Shown here piece by piece: positions 1 to 8,538 of a stretch of DNA of 64,000 nt (the stretch's first letter is position 1; each line of letters starts with the position of its first letter). Under the pieces are notes generated by a model. It was not told the origin of the DNA, made no database searches, and worked only from the letters and a program-made list of their open reading frames with translations. This stretch comes from Intestinibacillus sp050255995 (GTDB lineage: Bacteria; Bacillota; Clostridia; Oscillospirales; Butyricicoccaceae): the NCBI GenBank assembly GCA_050255995.1, contig JBFWIM010000001.1, forward strand, positions 1 through 64,000, given 5' to 3'. Both the position numbers and the translations under genes were made by a program.

Positions 1-42
1 CGGGGAAGAGGCATACGCCCGCGATTCCCCGAGAATGCTATT

Positions 43-72
43 AGTATAGCATCCGGCGCGCGCTTTTGTCAA
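43..72 (-). promoter_or_regulatory. Leftward sigma-A promoter for a gene outside the window
   Basis: On the minus strand TTGACA (67-72) and TATACT (43-48) are separated by 18 bases. The transcript would run off the left edge, so a divergent gene must lie just outside. A 7-bp inverted repeat (1-7 with 25-31) sits in its leader. Confidence 0.6.
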
Positions 73-164
73 TGTGCGGCTGTGGGTTGCAATTTTGGCG
101 TGCGCGTAGTAGCATGGAAATGGAAAATAAACCTTTCGGATATAAAAGAAAGCAGGGATTTACG

Positions 165-611
165 ATGTCAATGATCGAAACGGTTCGCGCGGAGATGATG
201 GCGGCCATGAAGGCGAAGGACGCCGCGCGCAAGGGCGTGCTCAGCGGCCTTTTGTCCGCGCTGAAGGCGGCGGCGATTGACAAACGCGCCGACCTGACCG
301 GGGAAGAGGAGCTTGCGGTCGTTTCCCGCGAAGCGAAGCAGACGCGCGAAACGCTGGAATCCACACCCGCAGACCGCACGGAAATTCTGGAGGAGTGCCG
401 CGTAAAGCTTAGCGTGCTGGGCGATTTCCTGCCCGCGCAGATGGACGAAGCGGAGATCCGTCGGACGATCGAAGAGACGCTGGCGGCGCTCGGGCTGAAG
501 GCTCCGACCACGCGGGACAAGGGCGTAATCATGAAGGAGCTGATGCCCCGCGTACGCGGCAAGGCGGAAGGCAAACAGGTGAATGCGATCCTCGCGACCT
601 ATCTGGCGTGA
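165..611 (+). CDS. yqeY: GatB/YqeY domain protein
   Basis: A 148-residue protein matching the usual size of the YqeY family, which resembles the tRNA-binding tail domain of the GatB amidotransferase subunit. Its cellular role is not established. The sequence is almost all helical and charged. The LSVLGDFLPAQMDEAEIRRT stretch (about residues 83-102) is the family signature, normally YLPxQMSEEEI. The ATG at 165 was chosen because GCAGGGA lies just upstream and the protein then starts as family members do; the frame is open further upstream but without a ribosome site. It stands alone, ending in a terminator. Confidence 0.9.
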   Translation: MSMIETVRAEMMAAMKAKDAARKGVLSGLLSALKAAAIDKRADLTGEEELAVVSREAKQTRETLESTPADRTEILEECRVKLSVLGDFLPAQMDEAEIRRTIEETLAALGLKAPTTRDKGVIMKELMPRVRGKAEGKQVNAILATYLA

Positions 612-620
612 GGGGCAGGA

Positions 621-654
621 GGGGGCCGGGCAGACATGCACGGCCCCCTTTTGC
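621..654 (+). terminator. Intrinsic terminator after yqeY
   Basis: GGGGGCCG (622-629) pairs with CGGCCCCC (642-649), followed by TTTT. Confidence 0.75.
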
Positions 655-691
655 AGCCCGAAATTCCTGTTCTTTGCGGTTTATTTCCTAT

Positions 692-719
692 ATTCAAACC
701 GTCCGGATTATGTTACAAT
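692..719 (+). promoter_or_regulatory. Possible promoter of the lipoprotein/two-component operon
   Basis: TACAAT (714-719) lies 16 bases after ATTCAA (692-697). The -35 match is weak. A GC-rich potential hairpin follows before the start codon at 810. Confidence 0.4.
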
Positions 720-809
720 ACTGATAAGCGCATGCCGCGGCCGGCGCGGGCCGCGCGGCGCCGGAGAACATCATGCCGGGCGTACGCCGCCGGGCCCCCG
801 GGAGGACTT

Positions 810-2144
810 ATGAAAAAAACAGGGAGATTTTGTGCGCTGCTGCTCATGATGCTGCTGCTGAGCGGCTGCGTTTTTCAATCGGGCGATGATCTTTTGCGCG
901 CGCCGCAGCCGTCCAAAAACTACGTGGCGCTGCAAACCGAGCTGAAATCCATCATGGATTCGAGCGGTGTGGTGCTTGCCGCACCCAAATCGGGCAGCAA
1001 CCGCAATGCCATTCAGCTGATCGATCTGGATAACGACGGTGAGGACGAGGCGGTATCCTTCTTTCAGGACAGTAAGAAGGTCGGCCAGTTTACGGCCTAT
1101 GTTCACAAAAAGATCGGCGATAAATATATCAAAACCGGACAAATCAGCGGCACAGGCACGGCGATCGAGTCCGTGGACTATCCGGTGGTTACGCCGGACG
1201 GCCGCCGCGGCATTGTCATCGCCTGGCAGATCGGCGGAGAGGGCAGCACGGCGCTGACCGTATGCGCGTTTGAAGGGCTCAAGGTCTACAGCGTGCTGGA
1301 AGCGCAATACACCATGTATGACCTGTTCGACCTGGACGGCGACGGCGCGTCCGAACTGGTCACCTTCCAGCTGGACGCGCAGGACGGGCGCAAGGTCGCG
1401 CGGGTGTATCGCTACAAGGACGGCGCGCTGCCAATGGTCGGCGAGACACAGATGTCGCCAGAGGCCAGAAGCCTCGTGCGTGTGACGAGCGGCTATGCCG
1501 CAGGCAATCTCCCGGCGATCTTTGCCGAGGAGAAGAACGAGAGCGGCATCGGCCTGATGACCGATATTTTCACCTATGACGAGACAAACGGCTTCCGCAA
1601 CATCGCGATGGAAAACCGCGGGGGCGCGCCGATCAGCACCTTCCGGCCGGTTTCGGTCTACGCGACCGACATCAACAGCGACCGCATCATCGAAATCCCG
1701 CGTGCGGTTCCGACCGCGGGCGCGTCGGCCGAAGAGCCGGATACGCAGTATTTCCTCGACTGGTATGCCTACGGCGGGGAGCGGCCGCAAATGGTGCGCT
1801 CCACCTATTACAGCCAGGTGGAGGAGTGGACGTTTACCATACCGGAGGCGTGGCACAATACCGTGTCGGTCACGCGCAACACCGCGACAAATGGCATGAG
1901 CGTGACGACGTTTGAACAGTACCAGCCCGATGGGCGCAGCATTCCGCTGCTGCACATCTACTATATTACGAGCGATATCCGCAACATGCTTGCGGAAGGC
2001 GAGGGCATGATGCCGCTGCGCGAGACCGAAACGGCCGTTTATACGGCGCTCATCCCCCAGGAGGCCACAGGCAACGCGCTTGCGCTGGGACAGGATGAGA
2101 TTAAGCAGCGGTTCTCCATCATTTCGCAGAGCTGGGGAAGATAA
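810..2144 (+). CDS. Lipoprotein with FG-GAP-like aspartate repeats
   Basis: A 444-residue predicted lipoprotein of unknown function. Residues 1-20 form a lipoprotein signal peptide ending in the lipobox LLSGC, so Cys20 should be lipidated and the protein anchored outside the membrane. Calcium-loop-like DxDxDG motifs appear at about residue 72 (DLDNDGEDE) and 174 (DLDGDGASE), with a weaker DINSD near 288, as in FG-GAP/VCBS beta-propeller repeats. The start follows a GGAGG site at 801-805. It lies 46 bases before the response regulator, so it may be co-transcribed with the two-component system and supply or modulate its signal (inference). Confidence 0.75.
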   Translation: MKKTGRFCALLLMMLLLSGCVFQSGDDLLRAPQPSKNYVALQTELKSIMDSSGVVLAAPKSGSNRNAIQLIDLDNDGEDEAVSFFQDSKKVGQFTAYVHKKIGDKYIKTGQISGTGTAIESVDYPVVTPDGRRGIVIAWQIGGEGSTALTVCAFEGLKVYSVLEAQYTMYDLFDLDGDGASELVTFQLDAQDGRKVARVYRYKDGALPMVGETQMSPEARSLVRVTSGYAAGNLPAIFAEEKNESGIGLMTDIFTYDETNGFRNIAMENRGGAPISTFRPVSVYATDINSDRIIEIPRAVPTAGASAEEPDTQYFLDWYAYGGERPQMVRSTYYSQVEEWTFTIPEAWHNTVSVTRNTATNGMSVTTFEQYQPDGRSIPLLHIYYITSDIRNMLAEGEGMMPLRETETAVYTALIPQEATGNALALGQDEIKQRFSIISQSWGR

Positions 2145-2190
2145 TACGGCAGGTATCCGGCCTGTTGGGAAAAGGAGCTTTGAAAGCGTG

Positions 2191-2880
2191 ATGAAACGAA
2201 AAATTTTGGTTCTTGAGGACGAGGAAAATATCAGAAGCTTTGTGGTGATCAACCTGCGGCGCGCAGGCTACGAAATCATTGAGGCTGGCACCGGCGAGGA
2301 AGCGCTGGAAAAGTTTGAACAGCATCCGGACATTCAGGTCGCCATTCTGGACGTCATGCTGCCCGGCATCGACGGATACGAGGTCTGCCGCAGAATGCGC
2401 GCAAAGGGCTACGGCGCGGGCGTCATTATGCTGACCGCGCGCGTGCAGGAGGCTGATAAGGTCACGGGGCTCATGACCGGTGCGGACGACTATGTGACCA
2501 AGCCGTTTTCCGTCGTGGAGCTGATCGCGCGTGTGGACGCGCTGTTCCGGCGCGTTTCCGGCAGCTCGTTCGCGGAGGAGGACGTGATCAAGTCCGGCCC
2601 GTTCAAGCTCAGCCTGCGCTCCCGCGAGGTTTATAAAAACGGCGCCAAGGTCGATCTGACCCAAATCGAATACGGCCTGCTCAGAACCTTCATGCAGAAT
2701 ATCGGCAAGGCGCTGTCGCGGGACGACCTGCTGGAAATGGTCTGGGGGCACCATTATGTCGGCGAGCTCAAGATTGTGGACGTCAACATCCGCCGTCTGC
2801 GCATCAAAATTGAGGACGATCCGGCGAATCCGCAGTATATTGTCACCGTGCGGGGCTTTGGCTATATGTGGGCGGGCTGA
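2191..2880 (+). CDS. OmpR-family response regulator
   Basis: A 229-residue DNA-binding response regulator. The receiver domain (1-115) has the acidic pocket at E9/D10, the phosphoacceptor Asp54 in LDVMLPG, the switch Thr82 and Lys104. A winged-helix output domain (about 125-228) ends in the typical VRGFGYMW. The ATG at 2191 follows AAAGGAG (2171-2177); an adjacent GTG at 2188 is possible. It is paired with the downstream histidine kinase, 37 bases away, and should regulate envelope or stress genes, although the target is unknown. Confidence 0.93.
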   Translation: MKRKILVLEDEENIRSFVVINLRRAGYEIIEAGTGEEALEKFEQHPDIQVAILDVMLPGIDGYEVCRRMRAKGYGAGVIMLTARVQEADKVTGLMTGADDYVTKPFSVVELIARVDALFRRVSGSSFAEEDVIKSGPFKLSLRSREVYKNGAKVDLTQIEYGLLRTFMQNIGKALSRDDLLEMVWGHHYVGELKIVDVNIRRLRIKIEDDPANPQYIVTVRGFGYMWAG

Positions 2881-2917
2881 CCGCGGAGAAGGGCAGAAGA
2901 GAAAGGCACTGTAACCT

Positions 2918-4441
2918 ATGAAATACCGTAGAAAGCAGGCGGCCCGGGGGGCGTCGCCGCAGGAGACCCATGTGCAGCATTCGCCCGGCGGCCTGAAGGG
3001 CCGCTGGATGATCAACTCGCTTTCCTTTGTTGTCTGCATTTTGGCCGCCGTCATCATCTTTGTATCGATGGGCATTTCGAGCTACTATTATTCCAACCTG
3101 CGCGGCAACCTTGTGACGCGCGCGAGCGAGACCGCCAGCGTGTTCAAAAAATACTGGACGGACAGCGAGGAGCAGTTTATCTCCATGGCCGACCAGCATG
3201 TCGCCGACTTTAAGGAAAAGGACAAGCTGGAGCTGCAGTTCATCGACCGGTACGGCCGCGTGTTCTGCTCCTCCTCCGGCCTCGCGACCGATTCGATCCC
3301 AGGCACGAGCGACGTGCAGCACGCCATGGAGGACAAGCAGATCAGCGTGTACACCGGCGAGGACCCGCAGACGGATGAGCGCGTGATGAGCGTCAGCGCC
3401 CCGCTGACGACCAGCCACGGCGATATGGTCGGCGCGGTGCGCTACATCACCTCGCTCGCGCTGGCCGAGCGGCAGATCGCGCTGGTCATCCTCATTTCCA
3501 TCGCGGGGAGCCTGGTGTTTCTGGTACTGGTCGTGCTGTCCAACCGTTATTTTATCAAATCCATTCTGGAGCCTGTCATGAGAATCAACGTCATCGCCAA
3601 GGAGATCGCGGCGGGGCGGTACGGTATGCGCCTGCACAAGGCGTATGACGACGAGATCGGCGAGCTGTGCGATACGATCAACTACATGTCGGACGAGATC
3701 AGCCGCGCCGAGCACATGAAAAACGACTTCATTTCGTCGGTATCCCATGAGTTGCGCACGCCGCTGACCGCCATCGCAGGCTGGAGCGAAACCCTGATTG
3801 CGGGCGGCGCGCAGGACACCGAGGAGACCATGCAGGGTCTGGAAATTATCCAGAAAGAGAGCCGCCGCCTGACCCAGATGGTCGAGGAGCTGCTCGACTT
3901 CTCACGCATGGAGAGCGGACGCATGAAGCTGGAGGTCGAGTCCTTCGACGTTTCCACCGAGCTGTACGAGGCGCTCTACATGTATGAAAACCTGCTTGAG
4001 GACGCGGGCATCCGCGTGCATTATCAGAAGCAGGAAGGCAATTACTTTATCAGCGGCGACCGGCACCGCATCAAGCAGGTGTTCCTGAATATTCTGGACA
4101 ACGCCGCAAAATACGGCAAATCCGGCGGACGCATCGAGGTCAGCCTGCTGCGCGAGGGCGGCAACATCGTCGCCTGCGTGCGTGACTGGGGCGTGGGCAT
4201 CCCGGAGGCGGAGCTGCCGTTCGTCAAAGAAAAGTTCTATAAAGGCAGTTCCAAGCAGCGCGGCAGTGGCATCGGGCTGGCCGTCACGGACGAAATCGTG
4301 ACGCTGCACGGCGGTTCTCTTGAGATCCGCAGCCGGGCCGGCGAAGGAACCGCCGTATACATCATACTGCCCGCGCTGGAAGCGCATACCGCCATGGGCG
4401 TCGAGGGCATCACGGAACCTACGGAGGAGACGGAAGAATGA
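2918..4441 (+). CDS. HAMP-containing sensor histidine kinase
   Basis: A 507-residue membrane kinase, partner of the preceding regulator. TM1 is at about 30-52, an extracytoplasmic sensor region spans 55-185, TM2 is at about 187-210 and HAMP follows to about 263. The phosphoacceptor is His277 in SHELRTPL. The ATPase domain has the N box (NILDNAAKYG), a G1 box (DWGVGIP) and G2 (GSGIGLAV). The architecture is that of WalK/ResE-like kinases. The stop codon overlaps the next start by four bases, so DUF1385 is translationally coupled. Confidence 0.93.
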   Translation: MKYRRKQAARGASPQETHVQHSPGGLKGRWMINSLSFVVCILAAVIIFVSMGISSYYYSNLRGNLVTRASETASVFKKYWTDSEEQFISMADQHVADFKEKDKLELQFIDRYGRVFCSSSGLATDSIPGTSDVQHAMEDKQISVYTGEDPQTDERVMSVSAPLTTSHGDMVGAVRYITSLALAERQIALVILISIAGSLVFLVLVVLSNRYFIKSILEPVMRINVIAKEIAAGRYGMRLHKAYDDEIGELCDTINYMSDEISRAEHMKNDFISSVSHELRTPLTAIAGWSETLIAGGAQDTEETMQGLEIIQKESRRLTQMVEELLDFSRMESGRMKLEVESFDVSTELYEALYMYENLLEDAGIRVHYQKQEGNYFISGDRHRIKQVFLNILDNAAKYGKSGGRIEVSLLREGGNIVACVRDWGVGIPEAELPFVKEKFYKGSSKQRGSGIGLAVTDEIVTLHGGSLEIRSRAGEGTAVYIILPALEAHTAMGVEGITEPTEETEE

Positions 4442-5406
4442 ACCATCAGGATGGGGCGCAGGCGTGCTCCGCAAAGAAAACCACCATCGGCGGGCAGGCG
4501 ATCATTGAAGGCATCGTCATGAAGGGCCCCCGCGCTTCCAGCACCGTTGTGCGCAAGGCGAACGGCGAGCTGGTGATCCGCGACAAGGATACGCCGCCGC
4601 TGACGGAAAAAAGCAGTATTTACGGCTGGCCGGTCGTGCGCGGCGCGGTCAACCTGTTTATGGCGCTCAAGGACGGCATGGAGGCCATTAACTACTCCGC
4701 GCAGTTTTTTGAGGACGGCGAGGAGGTCGGAGAGCCCTCCAAGTTTGAGAAATGGCTGGAAAAGCACCTCGGGTCGCAGAAGCTGGAAAAACTGGTCATG
4801 GGCTTTGCCACGGCGGTCGGCATCGCGCTGCCCGTGCTGCTGTTTATCCTGCTGCCCACCTTTCTCGCGGGTTTCCTGCCGGAGGATGTCCACTCGCTCG
4901 CGCGCAATCTGGTAGAGGGCGCGGTGCGCGTGGTCGTTTTTCTGGGCTTTATGTGGGCGGTATCGCACATGAAGGATATCCGCCGTACTTTTGAGTACCA
5001 CGGCGCGGAACACAAGACGATTTTCTGCTATGAGGCGGGGGACGCGCTGACGGTCGAAAATGTGCGCGCGCAGGGGCGGTTTCATCCGCGCTGCGGCACG
5101 AGCTTTCTGTTCGTCGTCATCATCATCGCGACGGTGGTATCCTCCATTGTGTTCGCGTTCCTCCAGCCGACCAATCCGCTGATCCGCGCGCTGCTGCATC
5201 TGTTGCTGCTGCCGTTCGTCGTCGGCCTGTCCTACGAGGTCAACCGCTACGCCGGCCGGCGTGACAACACGTTCACCGGTATCCTGCGCTGGCCGGGGCT
5301 GCAGCTCCAGCGCCTGACCGTGTTTGAGCCCGACGACAGCATGATTGAGGTCGCCATTGAGGCGATGCGCCGCGTCATTCCGGACGACGGGAGCGACAAC
5401 TGGTAA
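4438..5406 (+). CDS. DUF1385 membrane protein (YqhQ family)
   Basis: A 322-residue DUF1385 protein. The N-terminal motif IGGQAIIEGIVMKGP and central YHGAEHK, followed by a conserved RFHPRCGT stretch, are diagnostic of the family. At least four hydrophobic segments lie between about 105 and 260. The function is unknown. In many Clostridia this gene lies directly before prmC, as here. It overlaps the kinase gene by ATGA, so it belongs to the same transcript. Confidence 0.88.
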   Translation: MNHQDGAQACSAKKTTIGGQAIIEGIVMKGPRASSTVVRKANGELVIRDKDTPPLTEKSSIYGWPVVRGAVNLFMALKDGMEAINYSAQFFEDGEEVGEPSKFEKWLEKHLGSQKLEKLVMGFATAVGIALPVLLFILLPTFLAGFLPEDVHSLARNLVEGAVRVVVFLGFMWAVSHMKDIRRTFEYHGAEHKTIFCYEAGDALTVENVRAQGRFHPRCGTSFLFVVIIIATVVSSIVFAFLQPTNPLIRALLHLLLLPFVVGLSYEVNRYAGRRDNTFTGILRWPGLQLQRLTVFEPDDSMIEVAIEAMRRVIPDDGSDNW

Positions 5407-5444
5407 AACGTCCAGGGGGATTTACAGAGCCGGGTGATAGAGAT

Positions 5445-6332
5445 ATGACAGAAACAATCAACGACCTTTACATGAGCCTGCGGCGGCGGTTCCGCGAAGC
5501 GGAGCTGCCCATGCCGTCGCTGGAGGCGCGCGAGCTGACCGCCGCGGCTGCCGGGGTGGACAAGCGGCAGACCGCGAACTGGGGACACATCTACCTGACC
5601 GAAGCGACGGTCGCGCGCGCCGAGGAGCTGGCGGACCGCCGTCTGCGCGGCGAACCGCTCGCCTATCTGCTGGGCGAATGGGACTTCTGCGGCCTGACCC
5701 TCAAGGTAACAAAGGACGTGCTCATTCCGCGCTCGGATACCGAGCGGCTGTGCGAGCTTGCCATCGGCCAGGCGCAGAAGGTGGTCAACCCGCGCGTGCT
5801 CGACCTGTGCTGCGGTTCGGGATGCATCGGCGTGGCGCTGCTGAAAAATGTGGAGGACGCGCGCGTTGTGGCGGTCGATGTGTCCGAGGAGGCGCTTGCC
5901 GTCACGCGGGAAAACGCGTACCGCTGCGGCGTCAGCTCCCGGCACATCGCGCTGCGCGGCGATGCGCTCGCCGCGCCGGACGAGCGGCTCGGGCATTTTC
6001 ATTTGCTTGTGTGCAACCCGCCGTATATCACGGCCGAGGAAATGTGCGGGCTGGACCGCGACGTACGCGATTATGAACCGGTGCTCGCGCTCTTCGGCGG
6101 GGACGACGGCCTGGACTTCTACCGCAGCATCGCCGCCCGCTGGAAGGACGCCCTGCTGCCGGGCGGCATGGCGCTCTTTGAGTGCGGATACCGGCAGTAC
6201 AGTCAGGTTGCGGGTATTCTGGAGGAGCACGGCTGGCGCGCCATCGACATTCAGGAGGATCTTTCGGGCGTGCTGCGCATTGTCACGGGCGTCCGCCCGG
6301 ACGAACCGGAGGGGCACGAGCCGATGGAGTGA
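5445..6332 (+). CDS. prmC: Release factor glutamine methyltransferase PrmC
   Basis: A 295-residue N5-glutamine methyltransferase that methylates the GGQ glutamine of release factors RF1 and RF2. A helical N-terminal domain (1-80) precedes a Rossmann methyltransferase with SAM-binding LDLCCGSGCIG (about 121) and catalytic NPPY (about 192). The start was chosen by position; GATAGAGAT is only a weak ribosome site. The usual neighbour prfA is absent and recA follows instead, so the context is rearranged compared with many Clostridia. Confidence 0.93.
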   Translation: MTETINDLYMSLRRRFREAELPMPSLEARELTAAAAGVDKRQTANWGHIYLTEATVARAEELADRRLRGEPLAYLLGEWDFCGLTLKVTKDVLIPRSDTERLCELAIGQAQKVVNPRVLDLCCGSGCIGVALLKNVEDARVVAVDVSEEALAVTRENAYRCGVSSRHIALRGDALAAPDERLGHFHLLVCNPPYITAEEMCGLDRDVRDYEPVLALFGGDDGLDFYRSIAARWKDALLPGGMALFECGYRQYSQVAGILEEHGWRAIDIQEDLSGVLRIVTGVRPDEPEGHEPME

Positions 6333-6363
6333 CGGTATGCATTCCGCCTTTATAAAAAATATT

Positions 6364-6402
6364 CGAACATATGTTGCAATTCCCGCCGGCGTGTGGTATT
6401 AT
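6364..6402 (+). promoter_or_regulatory. recA promoter with LexA box
   Basis: CGAACATATGTTGC (6364-6377) matches the Gram-positive LexA consensus CGAACRNRYGTTYG at 12 of 14 positions. It overlaps the -35 of a promoter TTGCAA (6374-6379), 17-base spacer, TATTAT (6397-6402). Repression by LexA is expected. A roughly 110-base leader follows. Confidence 0.85.
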
Positions 6403-6512
6403 ATGAGCACTTGGTGAGGACAGGCCGAAGGCGAAAGACAAGCTTTAGGCGCATATGCCCTTGCGGGACAATAAGGCTGCACACAAAACAGCCGCGACAG
6501 GGAGGAACACGC

Positions 6513-7670
6513 ATGGCAACCAAAAAGCACATTGAGCCGGTTGTGCCGGCTACCGATAAGAAAAAGGCGCTGGAGGCGGTGCTGGGGCAGATTGAAAAGA
6601 ATTTTGGTAAGGGCGCCGTCATGCGGCTTGGCGAGAACGCCGGGATGCACGTGGACCATATCCCGACCGGATCCATCGGCCTGGACACTGCGCTTGGCAT
6701 CGGCGGCCTGCCGCGCGGCCGTATCGTGGAGATTTACGGGCCGGAATCCTCCGGTAAGACCACGGTGGCGCTGCACGCGGTCGCGCAGGCGCAAAGGCTG
6801 GGCGGCGAAGCCGCATTCATCGACGCGGAGCACGCGCTCGACCCGATCTATGCCCGGGCGCTCGGCGTGGATATCGACAGTTTGCTGGTCTCGCAGCCGG
6901 ATACCGGCGAGCAGGGGCTTGAGATTGCGGAAGCGCTCGTGCGCTCCGGCGCGGTCGATATTGTCGTCGTCGACTCGGTCGCGGCGCTCGTGCCGCGCGC
7001 CGAAATCGAGGGCGAGATGGGCGACTCCTTCGTCGGCCTGCACGCCCGCCTGATGAGCCAGGCGCTGCGCAAACTCGCCGGCTCCATCGCAAAGTCCCAG
7101 TGCGTCGTCATTTTTATCAACCAGCTGCGTGAAAAGGTCGGCGTGGTATACGGCAACCCCGAAGTTACGACGGGCGGCCGCGCGCTCAAGTTCTACGCCT
7201 CTGTGCGCATCGACGTGCGCCGCACGGAGCACCTCAAAAACGGTACCGAGCTGATCGGCAGCCATACGCGCTGCAAAGTGGTCAAAAACAAGGTTGCGCC
7301 GCCGTTTAAGGAGGCCGAATTCGACATTATGTACGGCGAGGGCATTTCCTTCACCGGCGAGCTGGTCGATCTCGGCGTGAAATACAGTCTGGTCCAGAAG
7401 TCCGGCGCGTGGTTCTCCATGGGCGAAACGCGGCTCGGACAGGGGCGCGACGCGGCCAAGCAGTACTTTAAGGATCATCCGGAGATCGGGGAAAAGCTCC
7501 ACCTTGAGATTCTCGAAGCCATCCAGACGGAGCAGGCGGAACAGCGCAGCACGATGAAGGCTGCGAAGCCCGCAGGTACTCCGGCGGCAGTGCCCGTCGC
7601 CAAGGCCGCGCCGGCCTCTTCGGCCAAGGCGGTCTCCATCGACGCGGACGATTTTGACGATGTGGAATAA
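6513..7670 (+). CDS. recA: Recombinase RecA
   Basis: A 385-residue RecA, the strand-exchange ATPase that also drives LexA self-cleavage. The N-terminal KNFGKGAVMRLG, Walker A GPESSGKTT (about 74-82), the Walker B region IVVVDSVAAL and the DNA-binding loop GGRALKFYASVR are all intact. The C-terminal tail is unusually Ala/Pro-rich and ends in an acidic DADDFDD motif, as RecA tails often do. The ATG at 6513 follows GGGAGGAA. LexA control is visible upstream and recX follows directly. Confidence 0.97.
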   Translation: MATKKHIEPVVPATDKKKALEAVLGQIEKNFGKGAVMRLGENAGMHVDHIPTGSIGLDTALGIGGLPRGRIVEIYGPESSGKTTVALHAVAQAQRLGGEAAFIDAEHALDPIYARALGVDIDSLLVSQPDTGEQGLEIAEALVRSGAVDIVVVDSVAALVPRAEIEGEMGDSFVGLHARLMSQALRKLAGSIAKSQCVVIFINQLREKVGVVYGNPEVTTGGRALKFYASVRIDVRRTEHLKNGTELIGSHTRCKVVKNKVAPPFKEAEFDIMYGEGISFTGELVDLGVKYSLVQKSGAWFSMGETRLGQGRDAAKQYFKDHPEIGEKLHLEILEAIQTEQAEQRSTMKAAKPAGTPAAVPVAKAAPASSAKAVSIDADDFDDVE

Positions 7671-7710
7671 GCGCCCTGCCGCGCACCGCGCGGCGGACGA
7701 AGGCGGCGGT

Positions 7711-8193
7711 ATGGATGCGCAGGATTATGAGGCAGCCTGCCAAAAGGCGCTCGACGCCGCAGCAAAGCAGCTCGCCTGCCGGGCGCTGAGTCAAAAACAG
7801 CTGCGGGACAAGCTGCTTGCCAGGGGCTTTGCGGAGGATGCGGCGGATTATGCGGTCGCCTGGCTGGAAGCGCACGGTCTGCTGAACGACGAGGCGTTTG
7901 CCGCGAGCGTGACGCGCGTCTATGAACGGCGTGGCTACGGTGAAAACCGCATCCGGCAGGAGCTGCGGCGGCGTGGGGTCGGCCGCGATGCGGCGGAGGA
8001 AGCGCTGGAGCAGTTTTCGCCCGATCTTGCGCAAATGACCGCGCTGCTCGATAAGCGCCTGCACGGCGACCTGTCCGACCGGCGTGAGGTCGACAAGGCT
8101 GTCGCCGCGCTGCAGCGGCGCGGCTACCGCTGGGACGACATCCGCGCGGCGCTCCGGGCCTATGGCGCGGAGGGCGGCGACGAAGATTCCTGA
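7711..8193 (+). CDS. recX: RecX regulator of RecA
   Basis: A protein of about 160 residues made of three-helix repeats, with the RecX signatures ALSQKQLRDKL, LLNDEAFA and GYGENRIRQEL. RecX binds RecA filaments and limits their activity. The start is uncertain. The ATG at 7711 has AAGGCGG upstream and gives a normal N-terminus, whereas an in-frame ATG at 7654 would overlap recA by 17 bases and add 19 residues. The gene is cotranscribed with recA. Confidence 0.85.
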   Translation: MDAQDYEAACQKALDAAAKQLACRALSQKQLRDKLLARGFAEDAADYAVAWLEAHGLLNDEAFAASVTRVYERRGYGENRIRQELRRRGVGRDAAEEALEQFSPDLAQMTALLDKRLHGDLSDRREVDKAVAALQRRGYRWDDIRAALRAYGAEGGDEDS

Positions 8194-8214
8194 GCACGCT
8201 GGACGGAGGTACGG

Positions 8215-8466
8215 ATGGAGTTTTTACGCAGGTACGGTCTGCTGCTCGCGGCGCTTGCCGCGCCAGTCGTGCTGTTTGGCTTTCCGCAGGTTGAGCACGG
8301 GCTGAAATACTTCCATGTGGCCTGCATTGTGGCGTCCACATTTGTCGGGCGTAGTTTTATCCGGGAGGGAGACAGCCGGGGCTGGGCGATCCAGTCCGGC
8401 GCGCTGCTCGTCCACGCGGCCCTTCTGGTCGTAGAGGGCACGGCCTTTGGCGCGCTGATCCAATAG
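8215..8466 (+). CDS. Small membrane protein of unknown function
   Basis: An 83-residue hydrophobic protein with two or three predicted membrane helices (about 7-24, 31-45, 60-78). A good GGAGG site precedes the ATG. It sits 21 bases after recX and is followed by an 8-bp hairpin (8478-8498) before rimO. No family was recognised. Confidence 0.65.
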   Translation: MEFLRRYGLLLAALAAPVVLFGFPQVEHGLKYFHVACIVASTFVGRSFIREGDSRGWAIQSGALLVHAALLVVEGTAFGALIQ

Positions 8467-8538
8467 AGAACGACGAAAGGGACGGCGGCGCCGTCCCTGC
8501 GGCCGTTTCCGCGGCAAATTAGTATAAGGAGAATGTTT